Source: Stenocarpella maydis (Eukaryota; Ascomycota; Sordariomycetes; Diaporthales; Diaporthaceae). Taken from it: DNA of 64,000 nucleotides. Below, piece after piece: positions 36,388 to 47,085 of the stretch (the first letter of the stretch is position 1; each line of letters opens with the position of its first letter). Location: assembly GCA_002270565.1 (NCBI GenBank), contig NQMI01000098.1, positions 93,711 to 157,710 of the forward strand. The letters run 5' to 3'. The position numbers were made by a program, and so were the translations under genes. The notes under the pieces are model-generated. The model was not told where the DNA came from. It searched no databases and worked only from the letters and a program-made list of their open reading frames with translations.

Positions 36388-37627
36388 ATGTCTCAATCTC
36401 TGGATATACATGAATTCACCCCGACGATTCCCAAACCAGAGGTTGAAAGAATATGGAGAAAGCTGAAAGACACACGTTTGCCGGAGCATCCGATCGTCCC
36501 TGATGCAGGCGACGACTTCGGTCCGCCTTTGGAGTGGGTACATAAACTACATAATAAGTGGCTTTATGAGTTCGACTGGGATGCCGCACAGAAGAGGATA
36601 AACAGTTGGAAACACTATACAACCACCCTTGAGCAGCACCAAATCCACTTCGTCCATGAGCCGGCCAAGAAGAACAAGGATACCGCCATCCCTTTGTTAC
36701 TGGTCCACGGATGGCCTGGGACCTGGTACGAATTCTCCAGGATTATCGATCTCCTGACCAGCCCGGAGGGCGACCAACAGGTCTTTGACGTGGTACTTCC
36801 ATCTCTCCCCGGATTTACATGATCATCAGCACCTCAACGAGGCTGGACCCAACAGGACACTGCCCGTATCTTCGACAAGCTGATGAAGGGGCTTGGATAT
36901 CAGACGTACGTCGCGCAGGCAGGAGACTGGGGCCACTTTGTTGTGCGTGAACTCGGGGCCAAGTACGGCACCTCGTGCAAGGCCGTACACACCAACATGT
37001 GCCCGGCACTGCCTGATGTACCAAGGGAAGAATGGACCGGTCGGGAAGAGGCAGCCTATACCAAGATCGAGGGGTTCCTCGAGTGGCATACCGGATATGG
37101 AGTCGAGATGCGCACCCGGCCCCAGACGATCGGCATTGCCATCTACGATAACCCGCTGGGGGTCCTGATGTGGATGGGCGAGAAGTACCACGAGCTCGGC
37201 GACCCCAAGAACCACGACCTCGAGAACAAGGACTTTGTTGATGACCTGTGCACCACGTTTTGTCTGTACCTCCTCACCAGCCCGAGCATTATGACGAGCG
37301 CGCTCTGCTACACCAACAATATCCCCCATGAGGAGTATCTTGACTTCACTCGCAGCCCCGAGAACTTGATCAAGGTTCCGTTCGGCTTCTCGTGTTTCCC
37401 ATACGATGCCGCCCCGGTCAGCCAGCGGGCTGCTGCGACGACGGGCAACTGCAAATGGTATAAAGGTATGTCCTGTTGTGCTCCTCCGCCTTCATGGCGC
37501 ATTGTTCTGACCAGGCGTAGAGCACGATCAAGGTGGCCATTTCCCTGCGTTGGAGTGTTCTGAGGTGCTAGTCGGTGACCTCAGGGATTGCTTTTCCCAA
37601 CTTTTACGGGTCAACTCTGATGCTTGA
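36388..37627 (+). pseudogene. Epoxide hydrolase (alpha/beta hydrolase), interrupted by TGA
   Basis: Two exons, 36388-37465 and 37521-37627, give 395 codons including the final stop, a normal length. The N-terminal EHN-type region holds FTPTIPKPEVERIWRKLKDTRLP. LLLVHGWPGTWYEF carries the oxyanion HGWPG motif, and QAGDWGHFVV holds the nucleophile Asp. The last exon has GGHFPALE with the catalytic His. This is the microsomal epoxide hydrolase pattern. The frame is open apart from one TGA at 36820-36822, directly after PSLPGFT and before SSAPQRGW, a conserved stretch. No intron can remove it without losing that motif. Enzymes of this type open epoxides or assist cyclisation in polyketide clusters. 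A single clean nonsense codon suggests recent inactivation, a sequencing error or, less likely, readthrough. Confidence 0.85.
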
Positions 37628-37990
37628 GGCCGGCATGGATCACATGATCACCTTGAACCGAAGACTTCAATGTTGTTGGCATTTCCTATGACGACAGGAC
37701 ATTGACTGAAGGGTGGATTTTTGTCCAGTCTGAAGGACGCTACTATACGGGTTAGAGAAATACTTGATCACTTTTAAAGATTACTTGTTGCAAAATCAAA
37801 TAGAACGCAAGGCAAACGGATAGATTAATAAAGGCAACGAGATTGTGAGCGTCATCACCGGACGAATCTTATCAGAGCATTTGACTATCAATGTGTAAAA
37901 CTCAGCCGTGTCAGGCGTGCTATTCTAACAGGCGTCTGTTGATGTGTATAACAGTATCCATAGAGGTGGGCTTCCCTGTCTATTCTATAC
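37628..37990. other. Convergent intergenic, no gene recognised
   Basis: This is the spacer between two convergent genes, presumably 3' untranslated regions. ACCTAGGT starts at 37989 and overlaps the ammonia-lyase stop codon. Confidence 0.5.
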
Positions 37991-39964
37991 CTAGGTAGCT
38001 TTATAAGAACGCCGTGGTCTCCAATGCGAAGAAACACCATTCGACACAGCCTCCCCTGTGGACCATTTATGCTCTTCGTGTACCTCCTCGACGCTCGCCA
38101 GAACAACATCATACAGGCGTCCCGACCTGATCGACTCGTAGACCCGCGTGTTGTACAGCCCCACGCTCGGCGAGACGCCGTCGGCCGTCGCAGCCTGGGC
38201 CGAGGCGAGGTGCTCCTCGCCCAGGAACGGGATGCCGAGATCGTCGCGGATGAAGCGGTACATGCGCCGCGCCGCGCGGCCAATATATGGCGTCGCGTCC
38301 GGGTGTGCCAGGGGGTCCCTGCGGCCCTCGACCTCGATGGCGCGCAGGTCGAGAGCCTGGCACGCGGACAGGAGGTGTGCCGAGGCGATCTGGGACAGCA
38401 CGTCGACGGCCTCGAGCGTGTAGCGGGCCGAGACGAGGGCCAGGGAGTTGAGGGCCTGGTTGCCCATCTCGGCGGTCTGGACGTGCGAGCCGACGGGGTT
38501 GGCGAGGAAGCCGAGCTCCGAGGTCAGGGCCGCGATGACGACGTCCAGCCCCTTGAAGAGGAACGAGTCGCTGGCGCTGTCGGAGCACAGGTTGGGCGGC
38601 AGGCCCCAGCTCGTGGCCGGGTTGATCATCTCGGTGCACTGGGCGAAGAGCATGCGGCCGATGGTCTGCAGGCCCTGGCGCAGCTTCTCGGCCGCCGACG
38701 TGACGGCGCGCGCCTGGAAGTTGCCCCCGTGGAACACGCGGGCCGTCGCCACGTCGATGAGGGGGTTGTCCGTCACCGAGTTGAGCTCGACGGTCAGCTG
38801 GTGGTGCGCCAGGGAGAAGTCCTCGAGCACGGGGCAGATCCACTGGCTCGCCGTGCGCAGCGAGTAGCGGTCCTGGCGGAGCGTCGCGGCGTCCTGGCTG
38901 TCGTGCCGGTTCAGCAGCCGCGAGCCCGCCAGGAAGGCCTTTATGTTGCGCGAGCTGTCCAGCTGCCCGGCGTGCGGCCGCACCCGTGCGATGAAGGGCT
39001 CGAAGCTCTCGTCGCTGCCGCGCAGTGCCTCCACGCTCATGGCCGTGAGGACCTGCGCCAGTGCTGCCAGGTTGAGGGCCTCGTGCGCCGCCAGGGCCGC
39101 CACGCCGGCCGACACAGCCGTGCCGTTGACGATGGCGAGGCCCTCCTTGGCGTGCAGGCTGATGGGCGTTATGCCGGCCTCTGCCAGGGCGACGTCGGCT
39201 CGTGTCACCTTCCTGGCGCCCTCGACGTGCCGTGGGCCAGCAAAGGCCGTGGCGGATGTCTTGCCTTGCATGAGGGCGCCGATCCACGCGAGCGCGCTGA
39301 GGTCTCCCGATGCCGAGATGCTCCCGCGGACGGGGATGCGTGGGACAATGTCCTTGTTCAGGAGTTCCACCAGTGACTCGGCGATCTCGACCCGGATGCC
39401 CGAGGCACCGCCAGCTAGCGAGTTGAGACGTATCAGCATGGACGCGCGGGCCCACGACTCGGGCATACAGGTGGCGGCAAGCGCGTCGTTGAGAGGAAGC
39501 GAGCTTGTCCTGGCCGCCATGCGCTGGCCGTGTCCTTTCAGTTCCCCGTCCTGCTCGTGGCTGGGCTGGGTCCCGCCATTGCTCTGGCTGGAATGCCCAT
39601 TGACCCTTAGCACAGGCTTCTGCTTGCCGTCCGCGACGATGCCGCATGTCAGGTGGCTGATCAGGCTCTGTTGGACCCTCTCAACATCGTCGGACCTCGT
39701 GTCGGCGCTGCCTCCGAATCCCGTGTTGACACCGTAGATGATATCCCCCCTCGCGACCTTCTCCGGGATGATCTTGCTGCACGCCTGGATGGCATTGAAA
39801 GAGTCAGGCGTGAGCTTCACATATGCAAGGTCTCTCGAGACCGCTACCACGTCGGCGATGGTCAGGCTCCCACCGTCCGAGGCCAGTGTCGCCTCGCTGG
39901 GTGACGCAGGATCGCGCCATTGCGATAGGACTAGGTCTGTGAACGAGTAGACCGGGTTGGACAT
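37991..39964 (-). CDS. Aromatic amino acid ammonia-lyase (PAL/TAL family)
   Basis: A single exon encodes 657 residues. The MIO-forming tripeptide Ala218-Ser219-Gly220 lies in RGSISASGDLSALAWIGAL. Also present are the catalytic loop YGVNTGFGGSADTRSDD, RLNSLAGGASGIR, QDRYSLRTASQW, the NSVTDNPLID helix and MGNQALNSLALVSARYT. It is a class I lyase-like enzyme, probably cytosolic and tetrameric, converting Phe or Tyr to a cinnamate by losing ammonia. At the selectivity position it has His104-Leu105 (SLISHLTCG), the pair found in bacterial tyrosine ammonia-lyases, rather than Phe-Leu of plant PAL. A 45-residue polar insert follows that loop. It lies between the epoxide hydrolase and an SDR and is much more GC-rich than its neighbours. 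It looks intact. An aminomutase activity cannot be excluded. Confidence 0.93.
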   Translation of the reverse strand: MSNPVYSFTDLVLSQWRDPASPSEATLASDGGSLTIADVVAVSRDLAYVKLTPDSFNAIQACSKIIPEKVARGDIIYGVNTGFGGSADTRSDDVERVQQSLISHLTCGIVADGKQKPVLRVNGHSSQSNGGTQPSHEQDGELKGHGQRMAARTSSLPLNDALAATCMPESWARASMLIRLNSLAGGASGIRVEIAESLVELLNKDIVPRIPVRGSISASGDLSALAWIGALMQGKTSATAFAGPRHVEGARKVTRADVALAEAGITPISLHAKEGLAIVNGTAVSAGVAALAAHEALNLAALAQVLTAMSVEALRGSDESFEPFIARVRPHAGQLDSSRNIKAFLAGSRLLNRHDSQDAATLRQDRYSLRTASQWICPVLEDFSLAHHQLTVELNSVTDNPLIDVATARVFHGGNFQARAVTSAAEKLRQGLQTIGRMLFAQCTEMINPATSWGLPPNLCSDSASDSFLFKGLDVVIAALTSELGFLANPVGSHVQTAEMGNQALNSLALVSARYTLEAVDVLSQIASAHLLSACQALDLRAIEVEGRRDPLAHPDATPYIGRAARRMYRFIRDDLGIPFLGEEHLASAQAATADGVSPSVGLYNTRVYESIRSGRLYDVVLASVEEVHEEHKWSTGEAVSNGVSSHWRPRRSYKAT

Positions 39965-41261
39965 TTTGGGCCCGACGGGGAGACACAGTCAGCTAGAGAT
40001 ATTTCAAGAAAAGAGATGGCATCTATGACTGTTGTATTGAAACTTGCTCGTTCACTCGTTCACAGACATGTATTCTTTGCCAGTGCTTCTTATAACTCAC
40101 AAACTCAACTGCCAAAAGTGCCTGACTATATCCACACCGCAGTCAGAAGTCTATACGCATGCCCCAGCACCTCTCAGCCTCCCAGGCCCATCGACCTCCG
40201 GCTATTCACCTGCGCACACTACGAGTCAGCAAGGCCTGCGTGACGGTCCTAGTAACCTTTCTTGTCTCATTTACTCGGGATATTTGTCAAGGCCCCGCGG
40301 TGGAAGGCGAAGTAATGTGAAAGAGAGGCAGCTCCCAGGGTACAGGCGGCGGTGTGTGGCTTCTGGGACGCAGTGCTTTGGGTGCTCGAGTCCTTCGAGG
40401 CCCCATCCACACACGCACAATCACGGCGAAGATGCTTGTGGCATAGAGGATCAGTATCTAAGCCCCCACACCACATCCTCCGTCAGAAAGTCGGAAGAGG
40501 AGAAGCTGGGCTGTCTGAGCTGGGAAGCGACCGGCGTCCATGGGTTGTTCACCGTGTTACAGGAGTTTCGGGCTTGGCACCGGATCCTCTCGGCTCAATG
40601 TACCGAATATGCAGTAAGCGCCGCATACAGTAGCTGGTTGCATGTGGTTACGGGGTACCTGCCATGGCATGGACCACAATTAACTCCACTTGGTGAGCAT
40701 ACTTCTGTAACTAAAATGCAATTCAAGGGGCGACAACATGCACCATACCACTGGGATTAGTGCACTACGGTCCGATACCTATGTTTATGCCGGTCAGATA
40801 ACTTCTTACTCATGCTTTGACTGCCTGGCCAAGTCCGCTGCAGTCCTGCTCGCTATGCACTGTGCCGATAAGCGCCATGTCTTGAGCCATAATAGTGACG
40901 GATTGTGTAGCCCGCCTGTGGGCTAAATACCTAGGCACAGTCTGGTCGTTATTCAGTCCACACATGCAGCTTGGATTGGCATGGATGCAGCGTCTTTCTT
41001 GTTTCGGTCGAAGTGCCGGATAACCAGCTCAATCCCTCAGGTGTGACATTGTCCAGAGCTTGCGTACCTAGGGTATGTTGTATTATCAGTACACACCCGA
41101 CTCGTGATCCATCTCAAATCCTCCATTTCCGCTCACGTCTCCAAGTGCCTTTGGTAGCGCCCAGGCATCAGAAGACCTCTTTTCTTCCCCCGCAAGGCTT
41201 GAACCCAACCCATCTTGTGAAACACACCCTTATCTCTCTCAGATCATCATATACCTCCAAG
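39965..41261. promoter_or_regulatory. Divergent promoter of ammonia-lyase and SDR genes
   Basis: This 1.3-kb region lies between two genes transcribed apart. I find no coding family in it. CTAGG-containing bits occur at 40929-40935 and 41065-41075. Confidence 0.4.
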
Positions 41262-42198
41262 ATGGCCGGCGACAAAACGAAGCTTACATGGTTGGTGACA
41301 GGATCAAGTAATGGAATCGGGCTTGCTCTTGTGAGGTACATCTTGAGCACGGGGGACAATGTCATCGCGACGTCGCGAGATCCAGCAAAGACGCCCGACC
41401 TGGTCAAGGAGATCGAAGCACATCCGAATGGCCGATGGGTCGCACTGGACGTCTCTGGGCCCCAGGAAAAGATCGCGGGAGCCATTGAGGAGGCAGATGC
41501 GTTGTTCAAAGGGGGCATCACCGCCATTGTGAACAATGCCGCCTTCGGCGTGGTGGGGTCCATTGAGGATGTCCCCGAGCAGCTCGCCAAGGATGAACTC
41601 GAGACAAACCTATGGGGGACACTGCGTGTTTGCAAGGCCATCATTCCCAAGATGCGCCAGAGGGGGGCCGGGACCATCGTTCAGATAAGCAGTGTTCTGG
41701 GACTGGCCGTCTGCCCCGCGCTCGGTATCTATTCAGCGTCCAAGTTTGCACTCGAAGGTGAGCCGCGTTACGTCTCTTCAAACTGCCGAGCACCTTGCTG
41801 ATTTATCATCTCGAACAGCTGTCTCAGAGGCCATTGCATTCGAGACGTCTTCCTTTGGAATACGCACACTGATAGTGGATCTTGGTACATTCCGGACAAA
41901 CTTCTTGGGGGCAGGTTCAATGGCCGTGGCTGAGCCTTCAGAACCGTACAAGGCGCCGCACATTGTCTCCTCTATAATCCAATCTGAGAAGGACAAGCAT
42001 GGAAAGCAAAAAGGAGATCCAGGGAAGGCGGCGAAGGTCATACACGACGCCGTCAGCGGTAGCGATCCGAGCCTAGCCAAGGTCCTGAGATTACCCCTGG
42101 GGCCTGATGGGTGGGCTGGTGGGATTGCTCACATGGACCAAGTGCGGAGTGACTTTGAGGCCTGCAAAGAGGTTGCGCATAGCACGGACTTTGACTAA
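41262..42198 (+). CDS. Short-chain dehydrogenase/reductase (classical SDR)
   Basis: Two exons (41262-41757, 41819-42198) join to 291 residues. The start is the ATG in the context CAAGATGGCC. The Rossmann motif TGSSNGIG, the NNA motif in IVNNAAFG, the catalytic Ser in IVQISSVLG and the YxxxK pair in YSASKFALE are all present. The Gly-rich TGxxxGIG spacing and an Arg-bearing TSRDPAKTPD following it suggest NADP(H) preference. The C-terminal region resembles fungal SDRs annotated as oxidoreductases in secondary metabolism. The substrate is unknown. A keto or aldehyde intermediate from either the R-domain product or the phenolic branch would be plausible. Confidence 0.9.
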
Positions 42199-43263
42199 CC
42201 AAACGCTTGAGGTTTTTTTTTTTTTTTCGTTCTTCAAGACTCGTGCTTACTTGATATAATACGAGATATGCGTGGCCGCTTCACTTAATCTGGCACATAG
42301 TGTACGTACTTTGTAGCTACATTACCGCCACCCTACATATGTAGGCAGGTTCTGGGGAGTGAAAATTGCCACTTGAATTTTATTGCCAGCGCTTGCACCA
42401 TGAACGCAAGTGTCAGACCCCAGCTTGTCTCGCGTAATCAAATGTTATCTATCGTGAACAGCCACAGGTTCCAGCGGGGCGGGTCGTGACCTCCAATGTT
42501 GGTAACCTTGGAGCCCTGGCAACCAGTTGAAAACTAGGGAGCATCCCCCCCCCCCACTCACCTCGCCAACCCAGGCAGTAACAGCAACCTCCTTGCTCCT
42601 TATCAAGTTCTCAGATAAACAATTTCAAAGGTACGTCTGCTCCTGACCAATGCAGCTTTAGGCCACTCCCTGCACATGACCCGCTGGGGCTGTAAGAACA
42701 AATTGGTGCCGCACCAATTGCAAGGTCGTGTCACAGTCGACGATTGCAGCCGCAAATCACGTGGTTCGTGCAGCAGGTGATAGATCAGCTCGGGAGGCCA
42801 TAGGAGGAAGTACTATGTCAGATTTGTGGCACCGGAAATATGCACGTCGTTGCTTCGGCAGGATCCGGGGCAACTCCGCCAAGGTGGGAACAAAGACACG
42901 GACGGAATCAGCCGTGGGCTAGGACGTGTGTTACATCCATGACGCACGAAGCACGCATGTCGTTGATCCGGTAGGATCAGAGGCAAGTATGGCAGTGTGG
43001 GACAAGGACGCAAAAATTACGAATTGATAGGCAGTAAATACGCCCAGAAAGCCGTTGAAATGCAGCCGCATCTTTAGGCAACAATGGCCACACACTAAAG
43101 TATTGCATACACATGTGTCATTAATAATCCAGCTGTTCTGCCACATTCTAAAAAATCGAACACCTCGCGCCTGATAGGTATTTTAATAACCAGTCTAGTC
43201 TAGACTTGCTTTAAATCAAACTTTACTTCCATACTATCTCATCCCAATCCAAAACACCCAAAT
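42199..43263. other. Intergenic, with a weak internal duplication
   Basis: No gene is recognised. Two imperfect copies of a roughly 55-bp segment lie at about 42842-42900 and 42956-43011, sharing GCAxGTCGTTG and GGATC..GGCAA. Poly-T (42213-42227) and a C-run (42546-42555) are also present. Confidence 0.4.
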
Positions 43264-44344
43264 ATGTCTGTGTATGTTGTTACCGGGGTTTCGAGGGGAA
43301 TCGGGGTGAGTCTACCTTATGCCCCCCTAGTCTCAACTATTGCATAATTGCATGTGCCTAATCCCCACCCCAGTTTGAGTTCCTCAAGCAGCTCTCTGAG
43401 GACCCCAACAACCTAGTCGTCGGTCTGGTCCGGGACAAGGCTGGGACCGAGAAGAAGGTTGCTGCAGAGCTGGGCGAGCGTCGCAATATCCACATCCTCC
43501 ATGGAGACCTCACAAAGTATGCCACGCTGAAACAGGCCGCTGCCGATACTGCCAAGATTGTTGGCGACCGAGGCGTCGACTACCTGGTTGCCAGTGGAGC
43601 CTATGTGCCTTACTTTGACGGCTTTGGACCGATCGGCTCACTGTAAGTCTACATGCGGAGTGGAATGGTTTTGCTACTGCTGTTCGGGGTGGTTGCAGTG
43701 GTGCTGACGCCATGTGTTCGCCAGGGCCGACAAGCCCGAGGAGATTGAGTCTACTGTAGCAGACTTGATGCAGACCAACGTTATTGGCAACATCCATCTC
43801 TTCAATCTGTTTCTCCCTCTTGTCCTCAAGGGCAAGGTCAAGAAGGTCATCGCCATCACGACAGGTCTGGCCGACATTGATTCGACCAATGAGGTTGGGG
43901 TTGACATTAGCGGTCTGTATGCTGCATCCAAGGCCGCTCTAAACGTCATTGTGGCCAAGTTCAACGTGCAATACAAGGAGGAGGGTGTGCTCTTTGTCGC
44001 TATCAGCCCGGGGGTGGTCGAGGTGGGCCAATATGATAACAGTATGTTCCCTTGCGAACCCTCGTTGAAGCTTTGATGAGCACAAATCTCAAGCTCGTTG
44101 AGATACCGGAGTATAAATGACTTGGGCATAATGCTAACGATTATTATTTATAGTTACCCCGGAACAGCAACAAGGCCTGATGAAATTTATGGGCAAGGTC
44201 GCCACCTATGCGCCTGATTTTAAGGGTCCAATGAGCCCAGAGGAATCGGTCCGCCACGTTAGGGCAACATGGGAAAAGGCTAGCATTGAGGGTGGATTTG
44301 GTGGTGCGTTTGTCTCGCATCATGGAAATAAGAAATGGATGTAA
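43264..44344 (+). CDS. Short-chain dehydrogenase/reductase, second copy type
   Basis: Four exons (43264-43305, 43374-43642, 43725-44041, 44154-44344) join to 272 residues. The N-terminal VYVVTGVSRGIGFEF is the cofactor loop. GDLTKYATLKQAA and VIAITTGLAD follow, and YAASKAALNVIVAKFN is the YxxxK active site. ISPGVVEV follows it. The Asn-Ala-Gly-type motif is altered to ASGAYVP. The pattern fits the csgA/sniffer-like fungal SDRs with NAD(P)H. It is not a tandem duplicate of the SDR at 41262, as the two differ along their length. Its role in the cluster is unknown. Confidence 0.87.
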
Positions 44345-45258
44345 TCCAAAGCAGTAGCACATCACACCAGATATACTGCTTGATTTAGTTATTGCCAGAA
44401 TGTGAAATTGCAAAACCGTGGTGTTGTATGGAATGTTGACTTGTATATCAGCCATAGTCATTACCTAAGATTGAAGTGTTCTAGGTATCAATCAAGCATC
44501 TACTTTTCTGGATTAACAACGGGTTTACACTACATAAGACTAAGTGATGGATTCATGAACTTATTTGTAGACGTCCTAGACGTACCAGACTGAACTAGTA
44601 CACCAAGAATGGATTTTGCAACGCAATGTTTAGGGGTGAAATTAATTTTATTTGTTAGTATTTTTTTAAAACTGGACTAATTCATTACTAAGAATACGAA
44701 ACTAAAATAAATAAATTTATTATTTGCTAATAATAATACTATGCTGAGATATTAAAATTAAAACTCGATTTAATAAAATATTTTTTTTAATTTTTTTGAT
44801 TCTCTTTTAATTTCCTAAATTTTCAATTATTTTATGTTTTTATTTAATATTATAGTAATAATAAACTAGTGTCAGTATTTTAATAAAACTAATTTTAGTA
44901 TTACTAATAAATACTAAGGGTACTAATTTCCAACCCTGGCAATGTTGACCCTGAGCCCTTCGAAAAAGCTACAAGCTAAACAAGCTGTTGTTTTCACCAT
45001 CGCTAGGCTCAAAGGCAGAGAAAAGACGTTTGGATATTCCTTAGAGTGAGAACTAACCGTACAGCATCTATGAGACACAGGAATTGATAGAATGTATTTG
45101 TTAGGAAATTGAAAAAGCCCATCAACGGGTTGACCCTGTACTGGAGCTTGGTTCTAAGAATGAACTTTACAAAATAGGAAAGTGTCTAACAGGTGAATAA
45201 GTGAACATAATACATGTGCCAAGAAAGAAAACACTTATAGAGAGATGCGACCCTGCTA
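44345..45258. other. AT-rich intergenic block
   Basis: No gene is visible. From about 44640 to 44930 the sequence is almost pure A/T with many TAATA-type words, unlike either flank. It is probably a decayed repeat. The minus-strand oxidase ends at 45259. Confidence 0.5.
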
Positions 45259-47085
45259 CTATGCCGGTCCAGAGACGATGGGGCTGTGGAAGCGGAAACG
45301 GTTCTCTGGATCGTACGTCGCCTTAAGCGAGCGTAGCCGGTCCAGGCGCCATGGCTCGTATCCATAGATAGATTCGAGTGTCTCATAGTCGTGACCGGCA
45401 ACGTAATTCACGTACGTCTTTGGCTTTCGACCGGGCTGGCCACCGTTCCAGATGTCCCTTACCTCTCCGACCCATGTCTCTGCCGCTTCAAGCAAGCCAG
45501 ATCCTTCCGGGACTGCCATGGCGAAGAACCTGAGGGATCACAAGGTTAGTCTACCTAATCGAGTACCGACATAGACAAAATAGTTCTTTGTTTTCCCATT
45601 GCATAGAAGGGTCTCAACACTCACATTACATGGTTTTCCTCGCGGTGGGGGAACGCGGTTGAGTCGGATGGGACAGCCTGGTACCCAGCAGTCGAGTAGC
45701 CTTCGTGCCAAGCATAAGCGGTGGCTCCAAGCTCAGGATATTGAGCAACCTTGGCGACGAAATAGTCGTAGAGCGCACGTTCCGCAGTGACGTTATACTC
45801 GATTAACAAGGCACTGGACAGCGCATAGGCACCGGGGGGACACACGCTGCTGACGATATCGGACACCTCGGGGTATGAAGCGTCAAAGACCTCCTCTGCG
45901 ACAGCGCTGATGGCGTTGAAGGGTTCCAGCAGCTTTTCTGCCTCATCAGCGGGGCCGGCATAATAGAAGCCCCAGTCCAGCACCGCCTAGTGATTGTTAG
46001 TATTTACCGCGGGAGTAGGGGTAAAGGGCTGACTGACCTCTGTTGTGCTGACCGACGTATTCATCAACATGGACCCGAAGTTGACACCCATCTTGGGTGG
46101 TGTAGTGCCGTTGTAGCTTCTGTGAAACTTGTTGAGCTCTTGGAAAACAGTCTCCAGCTTATCCTGTGTCCATATGTAGCGATGGTAGTGCCATGTGTCG
46201 ATCTCTCTGGGGTAGATCTTCTTGACGACACTAGTGACACGGCGAAGTTGTGGCCAGCTCCCTTGAGAGCCCAGAGAAGATCCGCATGGCTCGTCTCATT
46301 GACACCGATCTCAGTGCCATTTGCTAGGACGACATTATAGTGCAGGATGTCATCCCCGACCAAGCCGTAGAGTCCGCTGTAGCGGCCGTAGCCACCACCC
46401 GGGGCTGGACCCAGTACGCCTACACACGATGAAGATCCAGTTGCTAGAAAATCCAGATTAGCAACGAAGCATCTCGGCCAAGACGGAGGGAGCCCTTACT
46501 CGCAACATAGCCGGCATCCCAAAGCTTTAGCACGATGTCGCCAGCATATGCTCCGGCTTGAAGTATAGCAGTATCCTCATCCGGCTGAATAGTAAGGCCT
46601 GTGAGCTGGACCACGTTGATCTCGATACCCGAGAAGGCTGACAGAGACGTCGTTATTCCGTGACCCCGGTTCCTCACCAGGAAGTCAAAGTCATTATCAT
46701 TACAGTACGTGACCTATATTACCATACCCGGAGTCAGCACGTTCACATGCATGTCCGATTTTCCAAAAACATTGCACATAGGCTAGGTACTCACAATCTT
46801 GGCTATATCTGACTCATTTGCGGGTTCCACGACAACCTGAACATCAGGACGTGCCAATGTGTCGTATCTCTCAGTCGCTTCGGCCCATCTAGGGTCATCC
46901 GGCCCAAATATCAGCGAGCCAGCGGAAAGCTGGGCTCCCAGCTCAGCCGCGACTGTGGTTGCAGATATAGTAGCCCGCGAGAACACTTTTCCCTGGAAAT
47001 AATGAGGTATGATCGGAGAGCCGACCACGATGGTCGATAGGAGTGTGAGGCCGCAGGCCACCGAAAGATAGTTAGGAAGTATCAT
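45259..47085 (-). pseudogene. Berberine-bridge-type FAD oxidase with one-base frameshift
   Basis: Five exons run from the ATG at 47085: 47085-46795, 46713-46500, 46443-46038, 45986-45625, 45529-45259. A signal peptide (MILPNYLSVACGLTLLSTIVVGS) is followed by the PCMH-type FAD domain with VRNRGHGITTSLSAF, whose His is the likely 8-alpha flavin ligand. [20 protein letters not shown] follows, and the BBE C-terminal motif is near the end (NYVAGHDYETLESIYG and YDPENRFRF). The first three exons total 911 nt, one short of a whole number of codons. The frame slips inside a conserved segment at about 46233-46240, just after GAGHNFAV. Any intron there would be far too short. Family members perform oxidative cyclisations or dehydrogenations in fungal clusters. 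As written, the gene would give a truncated protein. Confidence 0.87.

Noticed and set aside
36796..36832. Mini-intron that would remove the TGA in the epoxide hydrolase
   Set aside because: It would be under 40 bases and would delete the conserved PSLPGF segment, so a nonsense codon is the simpler reading.
38024..39376. 450-codon plus-strand frame opposite the ammonia-lyase
   Set aside because: The ammonia-lyase on the other strand has all family motifs. The opposite frame has none and arises from high GC.
40044..40760. 238-codon frame between ammonia-lyase and SDR
   Set aside because: No recognisable domain, atypical composition, and it lies in a divergent promoter. It would need an unlikely independent gene.
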